A stretch of 64,000 nt of DNA from Schizophyllum amplum (Eukaryota; Basidiomycota; Agaricomycetes; Agaricales; Schizophyllaceae), in NCBI GenBank assembly GCA_007026445.1, contig VDMD01000003.1, positions 310,001 through 374,000 of the forward strand, written 5' to 3'. The position numbers and the translations under genes were made by a program. This document shows positions 1 through 10,886 of the stretch, piece after piece. Under the pieces are notes generated by a model. It saw only the letters and a list, made by a program, of their open reading frames with translations. It had not been told where the DNA came from and did not search any database. How positions within the stretch are numbered: the stretch's first letter is position 1; each line of letters begins with the position of its first letter.

Positions 1-632
1 GCTCATTGTCTACGCGGAGAACCGCTTTCCAGAGGTGCGTCTGCGTGTACGGCGCGTGCTTCTTACGCTGAACGGCTTCCCTCCGCTCCAGTCCTACATT
101 CCTACTGTCTTCGAGAACTACATCACCCAAGTCCACTTTGAAGGAAAGGAAATAGAGCTCGCGCTATGGGATACTGCCGGCCAGGAGGAATATGACCGTC
201 TACGGCCACTCAGCTACCCCGAAAGCGACGTTATCCTGATTGTCTTCTCCATCGACTTCCCCACAAGCCTCGCGAACGTGCAAGACAAGGTGCGTCACCT
301 GCAAACATGTCAACGCTCCCGCTGACGCGCTGCCGTTGCAGTGGTACCCCGAAGTCGCACACTTCTGCGAAGGCACACCGCTCATCTTGGTCGGCACCAA
401 GATCGACTTGCGGAAAGACGACCAGACGCGGAAGATGCTCGGCGCGCAAGGGCAGTCCCCTGTCACTCCAGACCAAGGAGGCGCTGTAGCGCGGGAGATT
501 GGCGCGAAGTACATCGAGTGCTCCGCCAAGCTCGGCGTGGGCGTGCAAGAAGTCTTCAACCTTGCGCTCAAAGAGAGCGTCAAGGGTAAGTGGGGCAAGA
601 TCGTCCGGCAGCGGAGATGTATCGTCGCATGA
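1..632 (+). CDS. Rho-family small GTPase, Rho3-like (3' part, start outside window)
   Basis: Membrane-anchored molecular switch; Rho3-type GTPases steer polarised exocytosis and actin at the growing tip. Three exons are visible: 1-34 ([11 protein letters not shown]), 92-289 and 342-632, with introns of 57 and 52 nt. The switch I effector stretch PTVFENY, the switch II motif [18 protein letters not shown] and the guanine-specificity motif GTKIDL are all present, with an ECSAK G5 motif. The P-loop exon lies upstream of the window. The protein ends in a CAAX box, CIVA, expected to be prenylated. The residues after switch I ([20 protein letters not shown]) fit Rho3 better than Rho1 or Cdc42, but Rho4 is not excluded. 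The family call is firm; the subfamily is an inference. Confidence 0.85.
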
Positions 633-1144
633 TTACTCGTCCCTGCATGACCCCTCGTCGCTGCACGACTGCTCTGTCGCATACCTGCACTGCTACGTAT
701 TTATCGCTGTCTTATAATAACACGGACTATGCGTCGGCGACGTACTTTACTGATCTGCTTGATTTCCTCGTCTTCACTAGCACATGTACCATCTATGGCT
801 TTATGAACATATACCTTCAGTGGCATGTCCATGCTTCTAACTGTACTCAAGGACCGGAGTCTCCGCGTGAAGCGGTTTACGCGCACGACCTTGACGCGTC
901 GACAACGTCAATGACGGTGGCTTACACGCCGTTCGGTATGGTTTAACCAGCAACAAAGTCCAGAACAAAAACACGAGCAGTGTCTCACTGTACGTACGTA
1001 CTTATATCGGTCAAAGGACGGAATTCTGACCAAATCCCGACAAGTAGAAAAACGCGTTTGACTCGCACTGATAATGTAGGGGTATCGAAGTCCACCGGTC
1101 GTACGAGATATACTCACTTGAGCGCCAAAGTGCCCACTGTCTGG
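633..1144. other. intergenic, convergent 3' ends
   Basis: The stretch lies between the Rho stop codon and the stop of the opposite-strand glycoprotein gene. It should hold both 3' untranslated regions. I see no convincing reading frame, repeat or RNA gene. Confidence 0.5.
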
Positions 1145-2473
1145 TTACGCAAGCAACACGACGGCCATGGCCACACTCAATATCCCACCCATAGATACAA
1201 CGCCTGTAGAGGATGCACCGTTGCCATCTGTCCCGCTTGCACCAGCGGTCGCGCCCGAGGTGGTACCGGAAGCCCCACTGCTGCTACCGGTGCGACTGGA
1301 CGTCGAGGTCGAACCCGAGCCACTGGACCCATCCGACGCCAGCGCGCTGAACAGCTCAGAGCTGGTGTAGGCGACGCAGTTGCTCGACGACGGCGTGCGC
1401 GCTGCCCACGTCAAAGTCGGCTCCACGCCCTCGGGAGGTTGTGTGTACGTCGAGACCTCGCCGTTCGTGTCGGTGTAGACGCCCGGATAGTCCTGCACGT
1501 CGCCCTCGCAGGACTCGAACGTGCCGTTCTGGGCGTTGTTCGGCGCGTTGAAGGCGCAGCCGATGCGGTCGTAGATGTGCTCGCAAAAGTCGGCGGCGTG
1601 CTCGTTGGACTGGTCGCACGCCTTGATGCAGAACATGTCGGAGCCCATGAAGCTGGGCTGCGTGAGTGCAGGTTTAAGCGAGGCATAGTGTGACTCACTT
1701 ATGCCATTCGATGACCTGCTCCCAAGTGTTCCCGTCACCAAATGCGGTGGTGTACATCAGGCCACCAAGAGGGTTGCCGCGCTTCGGGAGTTCGTCAGAA
1801 AGTTTGCGTGGTTACATGAGGCTCACTCACAAGGTCAGCGCCTGCAACATACAATCAGCATGATGTTCATATCCAGAAACAGTGAGACTCACCATGAGGA
1901 TCCATCTCGCCTCCATAGTCTAATGTCTGGATGTTGATCTGGGTCTGATCGATGAAGCCCACAACCTGGACGTATGCGTCCGTCTTCATGAACTGCACAC
2001 CCTTGAGTGCTTCGGGCGGGATGAGTCGCGTTCCACGACCGGGCTTCGTGCACCATGCAACGGTCTCGCCCTCAGTGTCGCCGATACGTGAGTTAGGCTC
2101 AGGCGGACCCCACAGGCAGAAGTCTACGCACTCGTCAGATACAAACGAAGTTCAAGACAAAATTCGTCACGCACCGTCAACAGAGTTCACGAAGGACGTC
2201 TGGCAGTTCGACTCCGGGCCCTCCGTTGTCGAGTTGCAGAGGTTGTAGCCGACCTGAATGCCACGGATGAGGTGGTCCTCGTCAGACTTGTACGGCTGCA
2301 AGGGCTCAATCAATCATTGGTGCAGATGCAAAGAGAACACGCACAATGCCATCCGGGTAGTCGAAGCGCTTGTCCGCGAGCGCCGTGGCAGGATACGTCG
2401 CCGTCGGGTCTGTCGTGCCCTGCGCACGTGCCAGGAGGCCAACGGCCAGCAGTGTACTTGTGATCGCCAGCAT
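1145..2473 (-). CDS. GPI-anchored cell-surface glycoprotein, 'macrofage activating glycoprotein' type
   Basis: Six exons: 2345-2473, 2175-2295, 1893-2123, 1831-1841, 1699-1781 and 1145-1652, giving 360 aa. The N-terminus is a signal peptide (MLAITSTLLAVGLLARAQG). The middle has conserved Cys-containing blocks (NLCNSTTEG, FCLWGPPEPNS, GNPLGGLMYTTAFGDGNTW, FCIKACD). The tail is Ser/Thr/Gly-rich and ends in a hydrophobic run (ILSVAMAVVLLA), the hallmark of GPI attachment. This layout matches basidiomycete proteins annotated as macrofage activating glycoprotein; the biochemical role is unknown. Exon 4 is only 11 nt, and it is needed to keep the frame between DPHG and RGNPLGG. The exon-5/6 junction uses the second AG so that EWH-N-FMGSDMF reads through. 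Family recognition is from memory of typical sequences. Confidence 0.75.
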
Positions 2474-3391
2474 TATCAGTCAATCAGCACAAATTAGATG
2501 TGAGTATGGTTGCGGTCAGACGGCCTTTCGTGAGCGACCGTACGGAGGGAAAGAGGAGGGAGCAGGAGATGGACGCCCGTAGAAGGGATGTGAGATGGCC
2601 GCCTGACCATTCAGATTTTATACGGCGCCAATGCGGACCTTGGCTGCATGACCAAGGGGACTGGGCACCGTACGCGGAGGCTGTGATGCTTGGCATGCCC
2701 AGATTGGCTGCCGAAGACTCGGTGGGAAGTTTCACAGCCAGACAAGTGGATGAGTGGTCACGCGCTAGGCGTTGCTTTCTATTGCGGTTTTACAAGGAGC
2801 TATGACGGCGGGATTCAGAGTATCTTTGGAGAAATAAACGCCGCGTCCGAGAGGCGAGACGAAAACGAACATGATGGTCGAACCATGCCAAGCAACGCGA
2901 CGTCGTGTCACGCGCCCCTGAAGGGTTCAGGATCGGCAAATTCCGAAACTGGACCCACAAGCTGTTTGCTTCCGTTTCCACACGTCTCGCGGGCTTGCGC
3001 ATCGCAAACTAGAGGACTGCAACGTATGGGTCATACATCTGTTCCTTGAAAAGGCAGACAGACATACTTAGATGGACTGAATCGTAAAGTAAAGCAGAGC
3101 AAATCCAGCCGAAAAGCGGAACATTAAGAGTCATATACAAGGGAAAATTCGGCAGAGTGAAGGAACGCCGTCGGTAGCAAGAGTGAAAGTGGAGGAACGC
3201 GTGTAGTAGGAGCATATGCATACATACAGTGAAGGGAGCAAGGAAGGAGATAAATCGTTGGAAAATATATACATAGATGAGCTTCATCGTCTCGTACGAG
3301 AGCAAACCGTCGTCTCATGCAAAAACAAGCGGATCGTAGGCCTCATCGCCGATTACAGGAGTCGTACCCGTGACCGTCAGGGCGCCTCGTG
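2474..3391. promoter_or_regulatory. upstream region of the glycoprotein gene
   Basis: This gene-free stretch should hold the promoter of the minus-strand glycoprotein gene and the 3' flank of the epsin gene. A TATAAAA-like box on the minus strand lies at about 2617-2623, roughly 145 bp upstream of the start codon. No credible coding exon was found; the short open frames here have no recognisable features. Confidence 0.35.
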
Positions 3392-5080
3392 CTAGAGACT
3401 GAAGAAGGGCTGGTCCGAGGACTGCTGCTGCTGTTGCTGAGGCTTCGCGAAAGGATTGTGCGCATTGTGCTGTTTGGCGATGATCTGCTGGCCTGCGCCC
3501 GGGCCATACCTCAAGAGGCCCATGTTGCCGAACGTGTCCTGCCCGTCATCGCGGTTGGCGAGGAGGTGTGCTAGTCGCTCGTTCTCGTTGTCCTTCGTCT
3601 TGACCTTGAGAATGCCCTGCAACAGGATTAGTGAGCGCATCAAACGCTGGTCGCACAAACAAACCTGTGGCTGAGGGGACAATGACCGCGGTGACGCTGA
3701 CGATGCGGGCGAGAGCGATCCTGCCGTGCTGCTGCTGCCGAAGGAGGGCGGGTTGTTCCGGTTGTCATATGTGCCGGGCAGGTTGAATGAGGGTGCGTTG
3801 AGGGAGTTGAGAGATGGGAGGGGGGAAGGGGACGATTGGGAGGGCGATGGCGATGGTGCGGCGAAGGGGTTGTTTGATCTATGATACGATGAGTACGACG
3901 TCTTCGCGAGTGGGACTAGGAGCGCACCCTAGACCGGTAGGCTGTGCCATGAGGAAGTTGGACTGATGTTGCTGCTGCTGCATCATTTGTTGCTGGCGCA
4001 ACCATTCTTCCTGCTGTTGCTGTTGCTGCTGCTGGAGCAACTGCTGGCGCAACCATTCCTCTTGTTGTTGTTGCTGCTGCTGTTGCTGGAGAAGCATCTG
4101 CTGCTGCTGCATGTCCATCTGTTGCTGGAAGGGATTGAATGAGGTATACTGCGGCTGGAGGGGCATCGCCGTGAACTGCGGCTGCAGGAATTGTGGCGGT
4201 GCGGCTGTGAACTGCGGCTGCAGACCCGCGGCGTACGGCGTCGGGTCCACCATATCGGGAAACAGGTTGACACTCGTGCTGGGGGGAGGGGGTCAGGGGG
4301 ACGCTGGGATCGAATGGGGTAGCAGACGCACGCATCCTCCGTGTCATCGAATAGTCCGCGCGCGTTGCTCTCGCTGAGCGCCTTGGCACGGGCCTCCTCT
4401 TCCTCCTTGCTGAGGCGGAGAGCCTCCTGGAGCTCGCGCTCCTCACGCTCGGCGGCGAAGCTCTGCTTGCTCTCCTCGATCGCGCGGCGCAGCTGGTCGT
4501 CCTCCTTGTTCAGGTCGCGCGGGCGCTGCCTGTTCTCGGTCTTGTGCGCACCCGCGAGCATGCGATCGCGCATGTCCGCGCGGGCCTGGCGCGCCTGGCG
4601 CAGGTTCCCCTCGTCCGTGAGGAGGTTGGTGATCTCCTTGGCCTTCTGGCGGACGTTCGCGCCCTGATCCTTGCCCTCCTCGTCCACGTACTGGAATTCG
4701 CGGAGCGTCTTGATGATATACATGTTGTCGCGGAAGTACATGACGACGTTCTGCGAGCCTTGCCGCAGAAGGTAGTCGAGGACCGTGAGGGACTTGAATA
4801 CATGACGCCAGTTCTTCCCCTTGTCGTTTAGTCGTTTATACAGAATCTCGACGATATCGAGGAAGTCTCCCCTGTAGTTCAGTGAGTGACTGCAGATACA
4901 AGATGTACTGCGCACGCACTGATTGTAGCTCAGCTGCGCGATCTCGTTCATTTGCATCCCCGAGGGGCCCCAGGCGTCGTTGCTCGTCGCGTCTCGGACC
5001 TTCGTCTGGGTGTCTGAATATCCCTTTGCGACATTCTTGACGCCGCGGAGAGCGCTCTTAGTGATTTGCTGGACGCTCAT
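3392..5080 (-). CDS. epsin (ENTH-domain endocytic adaptor, Ent1/2 type)
   Basis: Clathrin adaptor that binds PtdIns(4,5)P2 through ENTH and ubiquitinated cargo through UIMs at sites of endocytosis. Exons: 4920-5080, 4332-4871, 3928-4278, 3665-3878 and 3392-3616, giving 496 aa. The ENTH domain covers about residues 10-150 (MNEIAQLSYNQ, KRLNDKGKNWRHVFKSLTVL). Two ubiquitin-interacting motifs follow (QLRRAIEESKQSF and ELQEALRLSKEEE). A Gln-rich middle comes next, then three NPF motifs for EH-domain partners (FNPFQQQ, SNNPFAAP, HNPFAKP). No clear C-terminal clathrin box is seen; the protein ends QPFFSL. All five exons join in frame. Ent1 and Ent2 cannot be told apart here. Confidence 0.93.
3966..4113 (-). 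repeat. CAG/CAA polyglutamine tracts inside the epsin gene
   Basis: Runs of CAA/CAG codons encode several glutamine stretches broken by two copies of EEWLRQQ. The duplicated EEWLRQQ block suggests the tract grew by local duplication. Its length is likely to vary between strains. Confidence 0.8.
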
Positions 5081-5945
5081 TAGAGCCGAGAACGAAGCTG
5101 ATGACGGTTGAGGAGAAGCCGCAGTTCTTCAATTCTTGCCTTATCCACCATACACGTGACCAGTTCATATGTGGCGCGAGGAATGTAGGGCCAGTACGCA
5201 CAGATGCACAGGATGACACTTCTTGGGACCTCCAGTACATCCTCAAAGTGTCCACAGCTGAGGACAACGTACAGCATGGCACGGGAAACAAGTCAAGGCT
5301 TGGAGCACACCAATAGGCTTGAGACGACATGTCAAGGCTAAGAAGACATCTCAAGGTCGGTCAAACTTCATCATAATCTACATATATGGAGTGACTCGCC
5401 GCGTCGCTACAGCATCACAACTTCCAATACACTCGCACCGTCCTCGGTTTTGAACTCGCCCCGTACACAATCAATAATGGCGAAATAAAGTACGTATGTT
5501 TCGGGCTCGTACGCATACATAAGAACAATGGGACTGGGAAACACAAGGCAGACAGGGCGCAAATGCGAGGAGAGGCTATCAGAAAATGTAAAACGGTGGC
5601 ATCAGAAGTTGTTGTAATAATGGCTGTTGAGCGAGGCGCCGCCGAGCGCGCCATCGAAAGGTAGCCAGCGAGCCAGCGAAAGGTAGCCAGCGAGCCAGCG
5701 AAAGGCAGCGAGGGGGATCGAAACGTACAGCGGGTGCATCAGGAAAATTGTAACGCTATAAAGGGAATATACGTATATGACCGGCGAGGGACCATAGCAA
5801 GCGACAGCGACAGCAAGGATGGAGCGCGAATACAGAAGTAGGTGGACACGGTGGATGATGCATCGATGTTACGGATGCCGATGATAGCCGGCCCAGGACA
5901 CACCACACACGACTGGGACACATCACACACGACCGCTACTCCCAA
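5081..5945. other. intergenic between epsin and CDK1
   Basis: The region holds the epsin promoter and the 3' flank of CDK1. No coding exon is supported. It contains the short tandem repeat listed separately. Confidence 0.5.
5656..5712 (+). repeat. 22-bp tandem repeat, two full copies plus a partial
   Basis: The unit starts GAAAGGTAGCCAGCG and is repeated exactly at 5656-5677 and 5678-5699, followed by a shortened third copy. The internal CCAGCGAG motif is itself repeated. No function is evident. Confidence 0.85.
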
Positions 5946-7572
5946 TCAGGGAGAGTAGCCGTTGAAGTAGGGATGGTGAAGTGCGCGTTTTGCTAACAAG
6001 TGGGTAAGAAAGAAAGCTCAGAGGGATAAGGAGAGGCGAGGCATACCCGAGATACGCTTCGCCGAGTCATACGTGAGCGTTGCCTGAGAGACATGATCAG
6101 CTTCCGGCGCAACAGGACATCGCAAAACAGCCTTGCGCACCTCGAGCAAGTCGATCCCAGCGTCATCCAGTCCCGGTACAAGGTTGTACAGGGACTGGCG
6201 ACTCCACTGCGGGAACGTAGACTTGTAGTCCGGCAGCTGACTCACACCCGGCCAGAGGTCCTCGTTCGGTGTCCCGAGTATCCTGTTGCCCTCAGTCAGC
6301 CAACGGCACAGAAAAGCGACAAGTATGCTGCGCTCACCTAAAGATCTTGAAGATCTGGTCGATCTCAGAGTCACCCGGGAATAATGGAGCGCCCTGCATC
6401 GCCATCTCCGCGAAGATGCAGCCGACGGACCACATGTCGATACCGGTTGAATAGTGACGGGAGCCGAGGAGGACTTCCGGGGCGCGGTACCAAAGTGTGA
6501 CAACCTGGAGGAAGTATGAATAACGATGACAACGGACATCGAAGCGGTATTTCACCTCGTGCGTATAGGTACGCATCGGGATACCGAAGGCGCGCGCCAG
6601 ACCGAAATCGGCAAGCTTGAGGTTGTCCGAGGCGTCGATGAGCAGGTTTTGCGGCTTCAGGTCACGATGCAGAATACGATGCGAGTGGCAGTACAGGAGG
6701 CCCGCGCTGAGCTGGTGCGTGAATTTCTGCAGGTGGAAGAACGATGGGTCAGCAAAGTAACGTGAGTAGCACGTGACCGTGAATCTCGGGCGCGAAACCG
6801 TGCGAGCCGCCATTTCGGGATGACGCGCCGGTGGATTTAGTCTTCGATGTCAGACGAAAGGTACTGGAATGGAGGAAGTGGAGACCGGAAGCAGACCACG
6901 CGCCATTAGTACGGGCGGCGAGCTCGACGGCGACGCGCGTCCGACAAATGGCTGCGGCGTCCGGGCCTGGAGAAGTGGGTATCGACGGACAACAGTCGAC
7001 TTGCCTTGACGAGCTCCGGGGTAATGGGGGTCTTGGCGTGGTTGAGGTTCTCCATGTACCGTTTGAGATCGACGTCGAGGAACTCGAAGACAAGGTAGAG
7101 CTTGGAGTCTGCATGGACGATGTCGAAGAGCCTTGGGTCGAGATTGTCGGTGATGTCGAAGCGGACAGAAAGGCGGGTAGGCGCACCTGACGATGAACTC
7201 GCACTTGAGCTCTTTCAGCAGACTGATCTCGCGGATGGCCGTGCTGGGCACGCCCTCGTCCTCGGCCTCGAGCCTGATCTTCTTGAGGGCCACGATCTGG
7301 TTCGTACCCGTGTCCCGAGCCTTGTACACCACACCGTAGGTGCCTGCGACGCGCCAGCGCAACGACCCGTCAGCATGGCTGGCACCACCAAGAAGGCGCT
7401 GTCCACGCACCTTCGCCTGCGGGAAAGATATGGGACGTCGGTGGCTATCCAGCACAGCAACTAAAGGACACTCGTCCGGCTCACGCACCAACTTTCTCGA
7501 TCTTCGTGTAGCTGGAAACCGCGTCAGTCCCCGGCGCGCATGCTTGTGGGAAACGGCTACGTACCGTTCCAT
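5946..7572 (-). CDS. CDK1: cyclin-dependent kinase Cdk1/Cdc28
   Basis: Master Ser/Thr kinase of the cell cycle, acting with cyclins in nucleus and cytoplasm. Ten exons: 7565-7572, 7489-7511, 7411-7416, 7187-7343, 7005-7131, 6556-6726, 6338-6504, 6141-6282, 6047-6083 and 5946-5992, giving 294 aa, the usual family length. Visible motifs are the Gly loop GEGTYGVVY with the inhibitory Thr-Tyr pair, the ALKKI lysine, an exact PSTAIRE helix, the catalytic loop [14 protein letters not shown], the T-loop threonine in [16 protein letters not shown], and the C-terminal KRISAKRAL. Exon 1 is 8 nt and exon 3 only 6 nt, completing the Gly loop. The intron at 6727-7004 is unusually long (278 nt) and starts with GC rather than GT. 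Confidence 0.96.
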
Positions 7573-8476
7573 GGTCGCGGGCTGATTAAGAACGGCTCGC
7601 AGAGCGCGTATACAGAGTATTAGACGGATTTAAAGTCGAAGGGAAACCAGAAACGCCGGTCGGCACGACGTGGAGGTGCAAGACAAGAGCAAAGGTCGCT
7701 TGAGATCAGATCAGTGCACCTAGGCGCTCTGCTGAATACAACCGAGCAGCTGCTGATCGTTGCGGCGATTCTAACGCTCCGCCTTGCAATGCCGGCCAAA
7801 TGGGAGCTGGGAATCGGGGAGACGGAGGGAGCAGGAAACAAGGCGCTTGCGGTCGCTCGCGCGGAGAAAAGCCTTGGAACGCCCCTGTCTCTTTTTGGCA
7901 GTGGCGCGCGCCGCCCGCGGCTGTGCAGTTGCGCTGAGCAATAGCACGGCCTCAAGGTAACCACGCGTCAGCATAGCTGGATACTCATGTAGACTGAAAG
8001 ACTACAAATGCAGATGTACTGATAGATTGCGACCAACACCCGCAGATGGATCCGGATAGCGAAGGTAACCGGGGCTCTGTCCTCGCCGGCGCCAGCGAAA
8101 TGAAGCACCAGCGCTCGCCATGCCTCTGCGGCGGTCAGCTTGCGCACACTAGTAGACGCGGTAATTTGACATATAGCACAAGGTCAGCATCCTCAAGGCG
8201 CGACGTGGGGCGTATGGTACCAGCGCGAAGGGGCATTGCGACCGAATCGGCTTCGTCAATCACGTCGAGTCTTACGTCGAGGGGCGCGGATGAGAGCCTC
8301 TGACAACTCGTGTCGTCGCACCTGGCTCAGCGACGTCCCGACTCGCGGGCGCGCGAAAGGCCGACGACGTTGGCCTCAACAGGGAATTCAGGAAACGTGT
8401 CACGAAGTTCAACAATGATCACATGATGCCAACGGTGTACCCTCTAAAAATCTAAACTCTACATAAAAACCAAGAT
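7573..8476. other. intergenic upstream of CDK1
   Basis: The stretch lies between the CDK1 start and the stop of the F-box gene on the same strand, so it should hold the CDK1 promoter. A few short open frames exist on both strands but show no family features. Confidence 0.45.
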
Positions 8477-9975
8477 CTAACAAAACTCCAGGAGTTCACG
8501 GGCACCCAAATCCGAGTCTACACACTCGCACTTCAAACAGCACCCCGACCCACACCGCGAAGCCATGATATCCGCGAAATACGACGACTTGACGAACTCC
8601 GTAAACCCCTCCAGTACCAGCTCCTCCAGCAGAGGCATTGACCCCGTCCGCCCAATCGCCCAAAAAAGCGCAAGAAGGTCCTCCGGCAGCGGGCTCTGCT
8701 GCGGCGAGTACATTTCAAGCGCGCGGAGCCCGCGCAGCGTCGGCAGCGCCAAACACTCGAACGCGCGCAGCGGCGGGCGATGCAGAGCCAGGCGTGTCAG
8801 ATGGCACCCGGAGCGCTGCAGGAACGCCACGACGCGCACCGCGGCGTTCTGCGCGTCGAGCATCTCCTTCGGGCACGACGACCACGTTAGCGTAAGGTCC
8901 GTGAGCGCGGGCATGCAGAGGTGCTCGAGCACCAGGCTGTCATGTGCGAGGCAGACCTCGAGGCGCTTTAGGCGCGCACACTCGATGGGGCGCGCGCTCC
9001 ATGGCGCGGGGAAGCGTGGGGCGAATGTTTGGTGACGCCAGCTGACGAGGTTGGGGCAGCGCTCGACAACGTCGAGGACGGACGCGCCAGCCCACTCCGT
9101 GCGCAGGTCGGTGATCTGCGTCCAAGGGAGCGCGGGGAGATCATGCGCTTCGTGGTAGTTGGTGAGATGAACGGTGCGAAGGTTCGGTGCACGGCGGAGG
9201 ACTTGGTGGGTGTCGCGGAGGAGGAGTGATACCTCGCCGTGCACGGTCGTAAGATGTGGGAGCGGCAGCGCGCCAATAAAGTTGAAGATATGTGGGCTGT
9301 CCACCACGAGGTGCTGCCACCGTTCGGCATGTCGGAGGAAGAGGAGAAAGGCCTGGGGGACGACGGGCGGTGAGTCGGTGTACGTGACAGGCGCGGTGAT
9401 GGGGTGTTGGCCGGAGAGGTCAAGATATTTTTGCAGAAGCTGCAGCTGCCCGAGGGCAGTTAGGTCGTCCCTCGCGTGTACGGTGAAGCGGAACCGTGAC
9501 CAAAGTTGGGGAGTAGTGTGCATGAGAGCTGGGTGACTTTAGGAACCGTGAAAAAAAATATAAAGACAAAGAGATGCCTACCTCTCCAATACCGACATAC
9601 TGAGCTCAGGGCAGGGGCAGCACAGCGCAACTGCCCTACGTCCTCCTCGTCGCACGAGTAGTAAAAGATTTCTGTAAGGAGCTCGGGTGGCAGTCGGCGT
9701 ACGGGCGCGAGCATAGCACGCTGCTTGCTAACAGCGGCTTCCATAATCTTCTTCGTCGTTTCCAGCCCCCGCAGAACACATCGCACGCGTTCCAGCTCGC
9801 CATCGAGCTGCGCGAGAAGTGCAATTTTCGCAGAGAGATCATCGACGACGGACGCGGCCTCGGTCCCCGACAGGGATCTCCAGCTGCGCAAATCTTCATC
9901 CAAGGTCTCCACAGCGCGTTCGTCGCCGTAAGATGAGACAGCATGACCACAGCGGTCGCAGAGAATCGTAGACAT
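8477..9975 (-). CDS. F-box protein, basidiomycete expanded type
   Basis: Probable substrate-recognition subunit of an SCF ubiquitin ligase. Two exons, 9582-9975 and 8477-9528, give 481 aa. The N-terminus has a CDRCGH pair of cysteines and a predicted helical segment (about residues 30-85). A degenerate F-box follows (RRLPPELLTEIFYYS...SSVCRYWR). The C-terminal two thirds is a series of leucine-rich strands and helices (LTRLALHRPPLRAFECLALP, LEMYSPQQ), as in LRR-like F-box proteins. The 53-nt intron joins CRYWR to ALMHTTPQLW, the usual place in this family. The substrate cannot be inferred. Confidence 0.82.
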
Positions 9976-10886
9976 GGCGGGTGGACAGAGATTCGAGAAA
10001 ATCCCGACGACAAGGGCGCTGTTTATAGCCCCCCGCCGGCGTCAAGTCATTGAGAGGCGCAATCGGGCGAAGTCGGTCGCCCGGCGGCCTGGACCGGAGC
10101 TGGACCCATAAAAATACACCTGGATATGGCTGCGACAGCCGGGACGAGCCGCAGGCACGCCTGGTGGCAGGGAGACTGTCCCCAATTCCCAGCGAAAGGT
10201 GCAAAGATCGGCCTGGTGTTGTAAGGTGAGGCGCCCGGGGGTGCGGGCGTGCGAGGGCTCGAGGGTCTCTTCCTGCTGTGAACAAGTTCATGTCGGAAGG
10301 CCGTCGCGGTGAGCCGCGTAGTCGGTCGCGGGAGAAGAACTGAGGGTCGCCAGCCTTCCTTTGGACCTTCGTGAGCTCACTGCAGCTGGTAGGCCTCCAG
10401 TCTTGAAGGGTGAATCGTTTGATCAATCGACCAGAGGCGCCCAGCGGATGCACAGTACTTGTACGATTTCGAGCTAGCTGTGCATGGTACCGGCGAGAGT
10501 CGCATAATGCATGTAGAGGTTGTCTACTTGCTCGAGGTGAGCGGCAGTAACAAGAGATGATGAACCTGCAGAGGTCACGAGAATAGACAGTCCTTTGCGG
10601 CTATCCCGGCCCGGGGCATCGCGCCAGCTACCACACCCACGAGCAGTTCAAGTTGAGTCTCCGGCGTTGCGCATTGGCTTTAGTCGACTGTCTACCGGTA
10701 TCGCTTCTTGGCTATTGTCCCACAAACATGTACAGCAGATCGATGTCATACGTCCGATGCGATGGGTCCAAGAAACATTCAAGTGGTGTAAATTTCGCCT
10801 GAGGCCAGTGAGCTCACCCCAACGCTCGTCCTGGCAAGCACGGGCGCCGCTGCTCGTCCCAAAACCTGAGACCTCAAGCCTCAGGA
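9976..10886. other. intergenic between the F-box gene and the MYND locus
   Basis: No exon with recognisable features was found on either strand. The longer frames (near 9896-10453 minus and 10595-11017 plus) look like chance openings in GC-rich sequence. The F-box promoter should lie in the left part. Confidence 0.4.

Noticed and set aside
980..1693. A 237-codon plus-strand frame over the glycoprotein gene
   Set aside because: It is antisense to well-supported exons, and its Arg/Ala-rich composition is typical of a GC-rich shadow frame.
9896..10453. A 185-codon minus-strand frame upstream of the F-box gene
   Set aside because: It overlaps the first F-box exon in another frame, and its Arg/Pro/Leu-rich content shows no domain.
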